A stretch of DNA of 64,000 nt from Candidatus Dormiibacterota bacterium (GTDB lineage Bacteria > Acidobacteriota > Polarisedimenticolia > Gp22-AA2), in assembly GCA_035635555.1 (NCBI GenBank), contig DASQAT010000043.1, forward strand, positions 1 through 64,000. The letters run 5' to 3'. The translations under genes and the position numbers were made by a program. Below, one piece after another: positions 53,800 through 61,898 of the stretch (position 1 is its first letter; every line of letters starts with the position of its first letter). The notes under the pieces were generated by a model. That model ran no database searches and was not told the DNA's origin. It saw only the letters and a list, made by a program, of their open reading frames with translations.

Positions 53800-54890
53800 T
53801 TGAACAACTCACAATATGCTGTAGCACATCGCCTGATGTCGAACATTGCCTCGCACCGCGCCCGACCCTCCCCGCCATCTGCGAGACGCCGATCACGGTC
53901 CGAGACGTACGCCCGCACAGAATCACCCAGCGCCGCGACATTTCCCTTCGGATAGATGATACCCGTGCGGCCGTGGAGAACAATCTCCGGAAGCGCGCCG
54001 CTGTCGGACGCCACTACCGGCTTGCCACAGGCCATCGCCTCGATCGCGACCATCCCGAATGACTCCTCGCAAACGGAAGGGATTACCGCGATATCACACC
54101 CCTGCCAGAACTCTGGCATCTTGTCTACCCATCCTCGGAATTCAACTGAACCTTGAATCCCCAGTCTCACGGTCAGCGCTTCGAGTTCCTTGCGAATGGG
54201 ACCATCCCCTGCTATTGTGAGGACGCAGTCGAACGATCTGCGAAGATCACTCAGGGCAATGATGAGGTCCTGTGCACCTTTTTCGTTAATCAATCGGCTC
54301 GCATGGCCAAGGACGATTCGGTCACCCTCATGCCGGGTATGCGTAGGCATTCCCTGATCGCCTCGCGAGAATTCATTGAAGTCGACTCCGTTGTAGATCC
54401 GCGAAACCTTCGCCGCGTGCGAATGTGCGAGGAGTCGATTCAGGGCATAGTCTGAGACTGCAACCTCCTCGTCAATGGCCCATGTCCCACTCATGCGAAG
54501 TAGACGCCGAAACGCCCGATTGACAACCCACGATTCCTCGTCACGGATAATGCTCCCATGTTCCACCGCGACTATCTTCCCCTTGTAGCCTCCTACCCTT
54601 AGGGCAGCCGCGAGATATCCGCCGGAATCCAGAAGTGCGCCGTCGATGCCTGCTTCGTTGACCAGACGGGCAAAGGCTCGCGGTCGGCACAGGACGTTCA
54701 CGCCACGCGAAAGCCCGAGGGTCAAGAAGGGCACGCCCCATTTGATGAGATCTCTTGCGAGCGGCTCCTGTGTGCAGACGAAAACGACTCGTGCATCACA
54801 GTTGAACTCACGCATCTGACGTGCAAGTTGAATCGTAAGTTGCTCTGCACCTCCGATATTCCCGCTCCACAGGACTAGTGCAAGCTGCAT
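53796..54890 (-). CDS. GT4-family glycosyltransferase
   Basis: A 364-residue GT-B enzyme. SGNIGGAEQLTIQLAR is the N-terminal glycine loop typical of GT4, GHASRLINEKGAQDLI opens the donor domain, and SVCEESFGMVAIEAMACGKPVV has the EX7E motif. It should add another sugar in repeat-unit assembly on the cytoplasmic face. ATG 54890 has AGGGGAG at good spacing and follows the polymerase gene by 27 bases. Sequence gives no sugar specificity. Confidence 0.92.
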   Translation of the reverse strand: MQLALVLWSGNIGGAEQLTIQLARQMREFNCDARVVFVCTQEPLARDLIKWGVPFLTLGLSRGVNVLCRPRAFARLVNEAGIDGALLDSGGYLAAALRVGGYKGKIVAVEHGSIIRDEESWVVNRAFRRLLRMSGTWAIDEEVAVSDYALNRLLAHSHAAKVSRIYNGVDFNEFSRGDQGMPTHTRHEGDRIVLGHASRLINEKGAQDLIIALSDLRRSFDCVLTIAGDGPIRKELEALTVRLGIQGSVEFRGWVDKMPEFWQGCDIAVIPSVCEESFGMVAIEAMACGKPVVASDSGALPEIVLHGRTGIIYPKGNVAALGDSVRAYVSDRDRRLADGGEGRARCEAMFDIRRCATAYCELFK

Positions 54891-54917
54891 CTCGCTCCCC
54901 TGATAACCAAGTCGGCA

Positions 54918-56303
54918 CTAGGGGGTCTTAATAGCAGAGGAACGCTTCAGTAGCGACGTCGCGGGAAGACACACTGCCACGAGAAGGGAGGCCCCAGCGG
55001 ACCACGACAATAAGTTGTAAGTGCTCAAGTTGACAACGAGGGCCACGACGGTCCCCATTGTTTCAAGACCGAACGGGAGTTTCCTTTGATACCACGCAAG
55101 AACGCTTCTACGAACAACCAGGGTACTCAATGCAAGGAGGCCCACGGCTCCCCCACCCAACAGTGCAATAAAATATTCATTCTCGATATTGACAACACTC
55201 AAGCCAACCGACCGAACCGCATCGCCCATGCCACCAGGTCCCACACCCAGAATTGGAGCCTGACGCCACACCATGCCGACAGCCTCCATCGCCTGAAGTC
55301 GTTGCTCCACGCTCGCCGGATGCACCGAGCTGCCCCAGAGTCTCTCTCTGATCCTCGCCCCCAGGTCCGTAGTTCCTACCACGGCGGCGATCGTCACAAT
55401 TGCCAACAGGCCCCAAATTGCCCTCCGAAGCCTCGTCTTGGATAGGAGCGCTGCAGTCATCCCACACGCTCCTACAACAAAACCAAGCCATGACCCGCGA
55501 GCTCCGCTGAGGATGAGCCCAGTTACGGATAACAGCAAGGCTGCCGCATAAAGGCCTCTCCTCCACTTGCGGTGACCCGCCGAGGTCAATCGCGAAAAGC
55601 TCCCCAATCCACTCAACATCGTTAACGTACCCAACCTGAGGGGATCCCCCGCCAGACCGACAGAACGAATGCCGAAAGTCCCCGTGAGTTCGCTAATGTT
55701 TGGTTCATAACTAGCAAACAGCCCAGGCAAGTCGACAATCTGAAGTGCCTCCAGAATCGCGACTACCCCTTGAACTGCGCCAGCAATGACTATGGCAAGC
55801 ATTATTTGATTCCGAACCGACCCAACTCCGCGCTCTTCCGCCCGGAGCCAGATCACAATAGCTCCTGCCGCAAGCCAGAACAGCATCGTTCTGATCTGAC
55901 CCGCTCCTATATTTGCGATAGCGGATACGCCTTTTGAGAGCAGAAGGACATGAATGTCCCAGTCTCTCGGTACAATGAGGAATGACTGCCATCTGATAGC
56001 ACTTGCTATCGCCAACGCCAAGCCGATCATGAGCACCGGCCACCCCAACCATTCGCCCGCCGTCGCCAAGATGTGATCGAATGGCACTAGGAGCAGAACT
56101 GTGAATGGGATGCCGATGCGTACGTGCGTGGGGAGAAGCAACAGTCCTACCAACAGGCCACAGAGGCCTACGCACGCTAGGCCGATTTCACCCCCTGCGA
56201 ACACGAGAAGCAGGCTAAGTAGGCACGCACCAATGATTGTCCCCGTAATGATTGAGAGCGGTCCATACTTGATCAGGCTGCGCCGCGAGGACCACGCGAT
56301 CAC
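54918..56303 (-). CDS. O-antigen ligase/polymerase-type membrane protein (Wzy/WaaL superfamily)
   Basis: A 461-residue protein with about 11-12 transmembrane segments over its whole length and the PF04932-like central region: SGARGSWLGFVVG, then a periplasmic loop with RLWGSSVHPASVEQRLQAMEAV in which the key pattern is R-x-x-x-(M/W) followed by PILGVGPGG, and NIENEYF before the last helices. In a Wzx/Wzy pathway it would polymerise repeat units. GTG 56303 overlaps the flippase stop as GTGA; GTG 56309 is an alternative. Confidence 0.85.
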   Translation of the reverse strand: MIAWSSRRSLIKYGPLSIITGTIIGACLLSLLLVFAGGEIGLACVGLCGLLVGLLLLPTHVRIGIPFTVLLLVPFDHILATAGEWLGWPVLMIGLALAIASAIRWQSFLIVPRDWDIHVLLLSKGVSAIANIGAGQIRTMLFWLAAGAIVIWLRAEERGVGSVRNQIMLAIVIAGAVQGVVAILEALQIVDLPGLFASYEPNISELTGTFGIRSVGLAGDPLRLGTLTMLSGLGSFSRLTSAGHRKWRRGLYAAALLLSVTGLILSGARGSWLGFVVGACGMTAALLSKTRLRRAIWGLLAIVTIAAVVGTTDLGARIRERLWGSSVHPASVEQRLQAMEAVGMVWRQAPILGVGPGGMGDAVRSVGLSVVNIENEYFIALLGGGAVGLLALSTLVVRRSVLAWYQRKLPFGLETMGTVVALVVNLSTYNLLSWSAGASLLVAVCLPATSLLKRSSAIKTP

Positions 56304-57667
56304 AGACACAGATACGCTCGGCGCCGCGTCGCCTTGAGAACCACAATTAGAAATGCTACCAACGCGGCAATGCCTCCAATTACCGTCGCCCACGCCGCGC
56401 CAAGCAGCCCGTACGATCTGACTAGGACAATCCCTGAGATCATTGACACTCCCGCCGCAATGCCTCCCGCCCACGCCTGCCCCAGATACGCCCTACTTGC
56501 AGTTGCCGCGTATCCCAGGATCGACTCAAGCGACCAGATGACCGTGGACACGATGAGAATGGCGAACACGCCCGAGTATTGAGCGTACTCCGGACGATAC
56601 AACATTGAGAGAATGTCGCGCCCCATCACGATGACTACACCAACGGCAATGACTCCAACTAGCAAGGTAATGGTAGCCAGCATCAACAGAAGCCGGCCGA
56701 ACGCTTTGCCTCCGCTCACGTAAGCCCTCGCCAACCTAGCGCTGGCAGACTGGCCCAGGGCAGCAACGAGCAAGGACATTCCATATCCCGGATAGGCTAA
56801 TGCAGAAAAGTACCCAAGGGCGCCTTCTCCCAAATCACGCTCAACGAGATACTTTGGAATATTCGTCGCCAACACAAGAAGCATCATAGCGACGCCCATT
56901 GGGAGAGCGAGGCGAACAAGTTCCACAAGTATGCGTGGTCGCCAACGGAGAGAGAACCGAGTCGCTGTTGCATGCCGGTCAGCGTTTCTTAGATCCTTCA
57001 CCACCTCAATGGGCCTGACGTGCGTCTGCCGCAGGCTGTGTGTGGCGGATGTCCAGTCAAACGTAGCACCGAGAAATGACCATACGGCGGCCAACGCTGT
57101 CGCACCCCACACTACTCGCCCGGTTGACCACACAACAACCGCCATCGCCGCGAGCGACAAGGGCCCCTTCATCATCATCGACATCGCTATCCGATCCATT
57201 CGGTCAGCCTTCTGGAGCTGGCCATACAGAGCGTCGCTCACCGATTCGATACATTTCGCAATGCCTACGACCAGGACGACACTTGCCGTGGAAGGGGACA
57301 AACCGCACATCAGCACACTGAAACAGATCATGCAAAATGCCAAGACCGCGGTAATTAGGCGGAGTCCAAGGTAATCCGAGAATTCGAACATGCTCTGCGT
57401 ATCGGTCGCTTGGAGGGGACGGAGCTGGAGATTTGCAAGCATCAGAATCGGGGCAGCGATTGCAAGGCCTAAGGCGAATTGCCCCACCATCTCTGGGGTG
57501 CCCACCTTTGCAAGGACGACAAGAATACCCCACTGACAGACTGCGTAGGTGATATTGCCACCCAGCGTCCATGCGAAGGTCTGGTGGAGTGAAGAATTCA
57601 GTGGGGCATTCTGAATATTCACCTCGGACTGATACTTAATCGCCAGGTCATCTGGTCGTGAGCTCAA
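56300..57667 (-). CDS. Polysaccharide flippase (Wzx/MATE-like, MOP superfamily)
   Basis: A 455-residue protein with 12-14 predicted membrane helices, starting around TFAWTLGGNITYAVCQWGILVVLAK, whose first-helix pattern is typical of Wzx-type lipid-linked oligosaccharide flippases. It would move the repeat unit across the inner membrane for the polymerase encoded next. The start given is TTG 57667; GTG 57622 is a shorter alternative and still includes all helices. It is the first gene of the leftward low-GC block after the fused dehydrogenase. Confidence 0.85.
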   Translation of the reverse strand: MSSRPDDLAIKYQSEVNIQNAPLNSSLHQTFAWTLGGNITYAVCQWGILVVLAKVGTPEMVGQFALGLAIAAPILMLANLQLRPLQATDTQSMFEFSDYLGLRLITAVLAFCMICFSVLMCGLSPSTASVVLVVGIAKCIESVSDALYGQLQKADRMDRIAMSMMMKGPLSLAAMAVVVWSTGRVVWGATALAAVWSFLGATFDWTSATHSLRQTHVRPIEVVKDLRNADRHATATRFSLRWRPRILVELVRLALPMGVAMMLLVLATNIPKYLVERDLGEGALGYFSALAYPGYGMSLLVAALGQSASARLARAYVSGGKAFGRLLLMLATITLLVGVIAVGVVIVMGRDILSMLYRPEYAQYSGVFAILIVSTVIWSLESILGYAATASRAYLGQAWAGGIAAGVSMISGIVLVRSYGLLGAAWATVIGGIAALVAFLIVVLKATRRRAYLCL

Positions 57668-57726
57668 GCTACTCGACCCTCGCAGACGCGCAAGAGAGAT
57701 GAATGCTGTCGATCTTCAATCAGCCC

Positions 57727-59889
57727 CTAGAATGCACGACCTGCCCTTGCCATTCTGAAGGTCGCTCGGGATACGTTGAAGAGGCCCCTTAGATCGCCTG
57801 GTTCCCCGCCCTTTTCCCGCAAGGCATCGAATAGGTCCCGCAGCTCCTCAGCGTGTCCTTTCCCCGAGCCATTGATCGTTCGAGTACTTCGTCCTTCGCT
57901 GATGGTACAGACGCGGAAGTCGTTCAACACAGCGGAGGCAGAACCACCGTGGATTTCGACTAACTCCTTGGACTGAAGTGGAGATCCCCTAGTTGTATAG
58001 AGTACCTGCCCCAGTGAACCGTCAACGAAGGATATGAGAATGCAAGTGTCTTCGACAGTCTGCCGAGATTGTCCAAGTGATGCGGTTTGCACCGAGACGA
58101 TTTCGGCGTCACCTGTAAAGTAGGACAGAAGGTCAAGGAAGTGGCATCCCTCACCTATGACTCGACCGCCTCCGATCTCCGGATCGTTGAGCCAGTGTCC
58201 CGGCGGCAGCGGGCGGGCGTTGACCCGGTAGGTCATCATCAGCGGTCCGCGGTCCGCGAAAGCTTCACGGAGAGCGCGCGCGTGAGGGGAGTAGCGGCGG
58301 TTGAAGCCGACCATCAGGATGCCTGGGGCGTCGGACGCGGCGCGCTCGACGCGGGCGAGCTGCTCCTCGTTGATCGCCAGGGGCTTCTCCACGAACACGT
58401 GCTTGCCCGCCTCGAGCGCGCGGACCGCCAGGTCGGCGTGCGAATCGTGGCGGGTGGCGATGAAGACCACGTGAACGTTCGGATCGGCGAAGACGAGGTC
58501 GGGGTCGGTGCCGATGCGATCGAATCCGAATCGACGCTGCGCCTGGAGTGCTGTGACTCCCTGCGTCGTCACCACGGTCCGCAGACGCACGTCCTTCCTC
58601 TTCTTCAGAATCGGCAGGAGAGTCGCGCGCGCGAACGATCCGGCACCGATGAAGCCGACGACGACCGGCTGACCTTTCGCCAACAGCACGCTGGACGCGG
58701 CCGGCCGCCGGGGTGATGTCGTGACCGAAGGGGCGGGGATCGCCACGGACTCGGTCGTCGCGGACGGATAAGACAGGACGATGCCGAGCGGATGCGCGTC
58801 ACCATCGTCCGTGAGCATTCCGTAGGCCTGCGATGCCTCCTCGACACCGAAGCGGTGGGTCACGAGCGCCAGGGGATCGACCCTTCCCTCCTTGACCAAC
58901 TGCAGGAACGCCTCGAGGTTGCGCGTCTCGGTCCAGCGGACGTACTCGATGGGATAGTCGAGCCCCTTCTCCTCGAAGGCCGGGTCGTAGCGACCCGGGC
59001 CGTACGACCTGGCGATGGTCAGCTCGAGTTCCTTCTGGTAGGCGACTTCGCGCGGCAGCCCGAACGGGACGAGGCCGACGGCCGTGACGCGTCCGCGCTC
59101 GCGGCACATGCCGGCGGCGGCGACCATCGGGGCATCGCTTGACGAGGCGGCGGTGACGATGACACCGTCCACCCCGACGCCCTCGGTCCAGGCGAGCGCG
59201 GCGGCCACCTGGTCGTCCTTAGTCCCCGCCGCCAATGCCTCGGCGCCCAGGTCGCGCGCCCGGCGCGCCAGGTCGGGCGAGAGATCGAACGCGATGACGC
59301 GCACTCCGGCGGCACGCAGGAGCTGGACCGTCAGGAGACCGAGCACGCCGAGGCCGATGACCGCGACCCGCTCGCCAAGAGCGGGACGCGCCTGCCGCAC
59401 GCCGTGGAGCGCCACGGCGCCGAGCGTGGCGAATGCCGCCGCCTCGAGACCGACGTCCTGCGGCACGCGGGCGGACAGGTTCACCGGGACCGAGACCACC
59501 TCGGCGTGGCTGGCGTACCCTGCCCCCGCGCAGGCGACGCGGTCGCCGGGGTGGAAGAGACCCTCGACCCCTGTGCCGACGGCAACGACCGTGCCGGCGG
59601 AGGCGTAGCCGAGCGACCGCAGCTCGTCGAGCCGCGCCTGCACCTTCCTGTAGGCGGCCACGACACCTTCGCGCCGGACGGTATCGAGGACGCGACGCAC
59701 GAGATCGGGCCGGGCCCTGGCCGTCGCCAGAAGTGAATCGCGGCCGATCTTGATCGCGTTTCTCTCCGTCCCCGGGGAGATCACCGAGTAGGCGTTGCGC
59801 ACCAGGATCATTCCCGGACGCAGCGCCGGCTCCGGGAGATCGACGACGTCGATCGACCCGTGTCTCGGCTCCATGATCACCTGCTTCAT
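57727..59889 (-). CDS. Fused zinc-type alcohol dehydrogenase / Gfo-Idh-MocA oxidoreductase
   Basis: A 720-residue bifunctional protein. Residues 1-365 form a medium-chain dehydrogenase: SVISPGTERN, the GYASAGTVVAVG segment, and the nucleotide loop VIGLGVLGLLTVQLLRAAG. Residues 385-720 form a Gfo/Idh/MocA unit: FIGAGSFARATLLP, FIATRHDSHADLAVRALEAGKH and VEKPLAI with the family Lys. Such fusions occur in polysaccharide loci and may oxidise and reduce a sugar derivative in sequence, possibly uronic acid related. The last ~150 residues (57727-58190) are encoded by clearly AT-richer DNA than the rest, so the gene looks mosaic. ATG 59889 overlaps the upstream stop as ATGA. Confidence 0.9.
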   Translation of the reverse strand: MKQVIMEPRHGSIDVVDLPEPALRPGMILVRNAYSVISPGTERNAIKIGRDSLLATARARPDLVRRVLDTVRREGVVAAYRKVQARLDELRSLGYASAGTVVAVGTGVEGLFHPGDRVACAGAGYASHAEVVSVPVNLSARVPQDVGLEAAAFATLGAVALHGVRQARPALGERVAVIGLGVLGLLTVQLLRAAGVRVIAFDLSPDLARRARDLGAEALAAGTKDDQVAAALAWTEGVGVDGVIVTAASSSDAPMVAAAGMCRERGRVTAVGLVPFGLPREVAYQKELELTIARSYGPGRYDPAFEEKGLDYPIEYVRWTETRNLEAFLQLVKEGRVDPLALVTHRFGVEEASQAYGMLTDDGDAHPLGIVLSYPSATTESVAIPAPSVTTSPRRPAASSVLLAKGQPVVVGFIGAGSFARATLLPILKKRKDVRLRTVVTTQGVTALQAQRRFGFDRIGTDPDLVFADPNVHVVFIATRHDSHADLAVRALEAGKHVFVEKPLAINEEQLARVERAASDAPGILMVGFNRRYSPHARALREAFADRGPLMMTYRVNARPLPPGHWLNDPEIGGGRVIGEGCHFLDLLSYFTGDAEIVSVQTASLGQSRQTVEDTCILISFVDGSLGQVLYTTRGSPLQSKELVEIHGGSASAVLNDFRVCTISEGRSTRTINGSGKGHAEELRDLFDALREKGGEPGDLRGLFNVSRATFRMARAGRAF

Positions 59890-61895
59890 GGCGCTGCTCC
59901 GAGCGCCGCCCTGTCGGCGCGGAGCCCCTGGTCGGCCGGATTCAGCGCCCGGGCCCGCTCGATGATCGGCGACGCCTCGGCCCTCCCGGTCGCGTCGAGG
60001 AGCGGCCATGCCGCGAGCAGGAGCCTGCCAACCTCGCCATAGGCTGTCGTGCTCATCGGCGCCAGGCCGAGCGAGGCGCGCAGTTCCGTCATCCATTCGG
60101 ACTGGCAGCCGGAAGGCTCGTCGGCCGCGAGCGACGCGGCCGCGCAGCGGGCCATGGCCAGCCGCGCCAGCTGGAGGTGTGCGTCAGAGTCGAGCGGCTC
60201 ACGCCGCAGCCCCTCTTGCAGCACCTCCATCGCCGCCACGATTCGCCTCTCGAGATAGCGACCGGTCTCGGTCGGCGGCTCCCGGTCCCCCGTGTGGACG
60301 CGCAGGAACGCCTCCAGATCCCCGATCGCCGGCCCGACCAGGAGTGTCGCCGATTGAAACGCGCGCTCACCCGGGCCGATTCCTCCCGCGACCGCGGGCA
60401 CCGTCGCCGCGACCGCGGCGGCCACGAACAAAGCGACGGGCACGGCGCTCCACGAGGTCGATCGGACGCCGCTCTCCCCCGACACGGCGACGGCCAGCGC
60501 CGGCGTCCGCGCCCATCGCAGCGTGAGCCCCAGAAGAACCGCCAGCGTCAGTGCGTTGCTCGGGATCGCCAGGTTGAAGTCGGTCAGGGAGTGGATCGAC
60601 AGGGCCGCGACCGCCGTCAGCGTGGCGTACCCGAGGTGCCCCTGGGTCTCCGGCCCCGCGGGCCGCCGCGCCACGGAAAGAATCACGTAGAGCCCCCCGG
60701 CCAGGACGATGAGGCACCCGACGGCGCCCGCCTCGGCGGCCAGCTCGAGGTAATCGCTGTGGGCGTGGTCCAGGAAGGTCCCCTCGCCGACGGTCCGGAA
60801 CACAGGGAAGACGGATGGGAAGGTGCCGAGGCCGGCGCCGACAAGAGGAAAGGCGCGGGCCATCGCGGCGGTCTGGCGCCAGATCTCCCCGCGGCCGATG
60901 GCCCCCTTGAATTCATCGAGCACCAGGGCGAAGCGATCGAGGAGCGCCGACGCGGCCTCACCCTGGCTGAAGACGAGAAACGTAGCACCCGCGACAATCA
61001 AGGCCGCCGCCGCGTAGCCCCGCCCCTTCCCCCGCCCTCCGAGAAGCGACCCGACGCCGACGATAGCCAGCATCATGCTGGCGATCCCCATGCGGGAGCG
61101 CGAACAGACGAGCGCGGTCGCCATCGTCAAGGCGAGGATGAAGATGACCGCTGCGCCGAAGGCACGTCTCCCCCGCTCCTCCGCCCGGGCGCCGCGCAGC
61201 CGCGCGATCGCCGTGGCCGCGAGGGCGATCGTCAGCGGCAGGGTCATCTCGAGATAGCCGGCGTAGTGGTTCCGATTGATGAACGTGCCGGTCGCGTCCT
61301 CGGTGTAGCGCGTCTTGACGTACCCGAAGATGTGCTGATGCCCGCTGAAGTACTCCGCCAGCCCGTAGATCGCCTGGAACGCGCCGGCCCCCGCCAGGGT
61401 CCACAGGATCGCCCGCCGGGACGACTCGAAGGCCGCGAGGTCGACGGTCACGAGAAGAGCCGTGAGGCAGGCGATGAACCAGAAGATCGAGCGGCGCGTG
61501 ACCCAGGGATAGAGCGACATGGGGCGCCAGTCCGCTCCGGGGCTCGACGACGCGACGGTCGTGCTCCCGGGGACGGCGGCAACGGCCGGCTTCGGCTCGT
61601 ACCGATCGCGGAGCTCGAGCGCCTTGGGGGAGACGGCCGAGAGAAGACTGCGTGGCAGAGGGACCACCTGCGCGGCGCCGAAAAGGGCGAAGACAACACC
61701 GGCCACCAGGACCGGGTCCTTCCACGGCAAAAGGGTCAGACCGCGCCGCGCGCGCCAGAGGACCCAGAGAGCCCCCCCGAGCAGGCAGGCGGCCGCGAGA
61801 GCCGCGCGCGGCCAGGGTTGTACCGACCCGAACGGCAGAGGCGCCAGAGCCAGAAGGAGGAGGAACAGCCCCAGGAGCGCGCGCTCTGTGCGCAT
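59886..61895 (-). CDS. O-antigen ligase family protein with C-terminal helical-repeat region
   Basis: A 669-residue membrane protein with about 12 transmembrane segments in residues 5-505 and a soluble helical tail (about 520-669) that resembles TPR-type repeats. PF04932 features are visible: GTFINRNHYAGYLEM (periplasmic Arg/His), SRSRMGI, and LDHAHSDYLELAAEAG with the conserved His. It belongs to the GC-rich backbone of the locus, unlike the polymerase-like gene at 54.9-56.3 kb, so the locus encodes two proteins of this superfamily; one may polymerise and the other ligate or attach the glycan. ATG 61895 is 3 bases after the Wzc-like stop. Confidence 0.88.
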   Translation of the reverse strand: MRTERALLGLFLLLLALAPLPFGSVQPWPRAALAAACLLGGALWVLWRARRGLTLLPWKDPVLVAGVVFALFGAAQVVPLPRSLLSAVSPKALELRDRYEPKPAVAAVPGSTTVASSSPGADWRPMSLYPWVTRRSIFWFIACLTALLVTVDLAAFESSRRAILWTLAGAGAFQAIYGLAEYFSGHQHIFGYVKTRYTEDATGTFINRNHYAGYLEMTLPLTIALAATAIARLRGARAEERGRRAFGAAVIFILALTMATALVCSRSRMGIASMMLAIVGVGSLLGGRGKGRGYAAAALIVAGATFLVFSQGEAASALLDRFALVLDEFKGAIGRGEIWRQTAAMARAFPLVGAGLGTFPSVFPVFRTVGEGTFLDHAHSDYLELAAEAGAVGCLIVLAGGLYVILSVARRPAGPETQGHLGYATLTAVAALSIHSLTDFNLAIPSNALTLAVLLGLTLRWARTPALAVAVSGESGVRSTSWSAVPVALFVAAAVAATVPAVAGGIGPGERAFQSATLLVGPAIGDLEAFLRVHTGDREPPTETGRYLERRIVAAMEVLQEGLRREPLDSDAHLQLARLAMARCAAASLAADEPSGCQSEWMTELRASLGLAPMSTTAYGEVGRLLLAAWPLLDATGRAEASPIIERARALNPADQGLRADRAALGAAP

Positions 61896-61898
61896 CGA

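Larger units (their letters stand above)
49101..58190. other. Lower-GC polysaccharide cassette
   Basis: From about 49,100 to about 58,190 the sequence is visibly poorer in G+C than both sides (roughly 50-57% against 66-72% by eye), with more A/T third codon positions. The left edge coincides with the DUF354/six-hairpin gene border. The right edge lies inside the fused dehydrogenase gene near 58,190, where composition changes within about 60 bases. The contents (two GT4, polymerase, flippase, AsnB, six-hairpin protein) are what usually varies between serotypes, so exchange by homologous recombination is likely. Confidence 0.6.
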
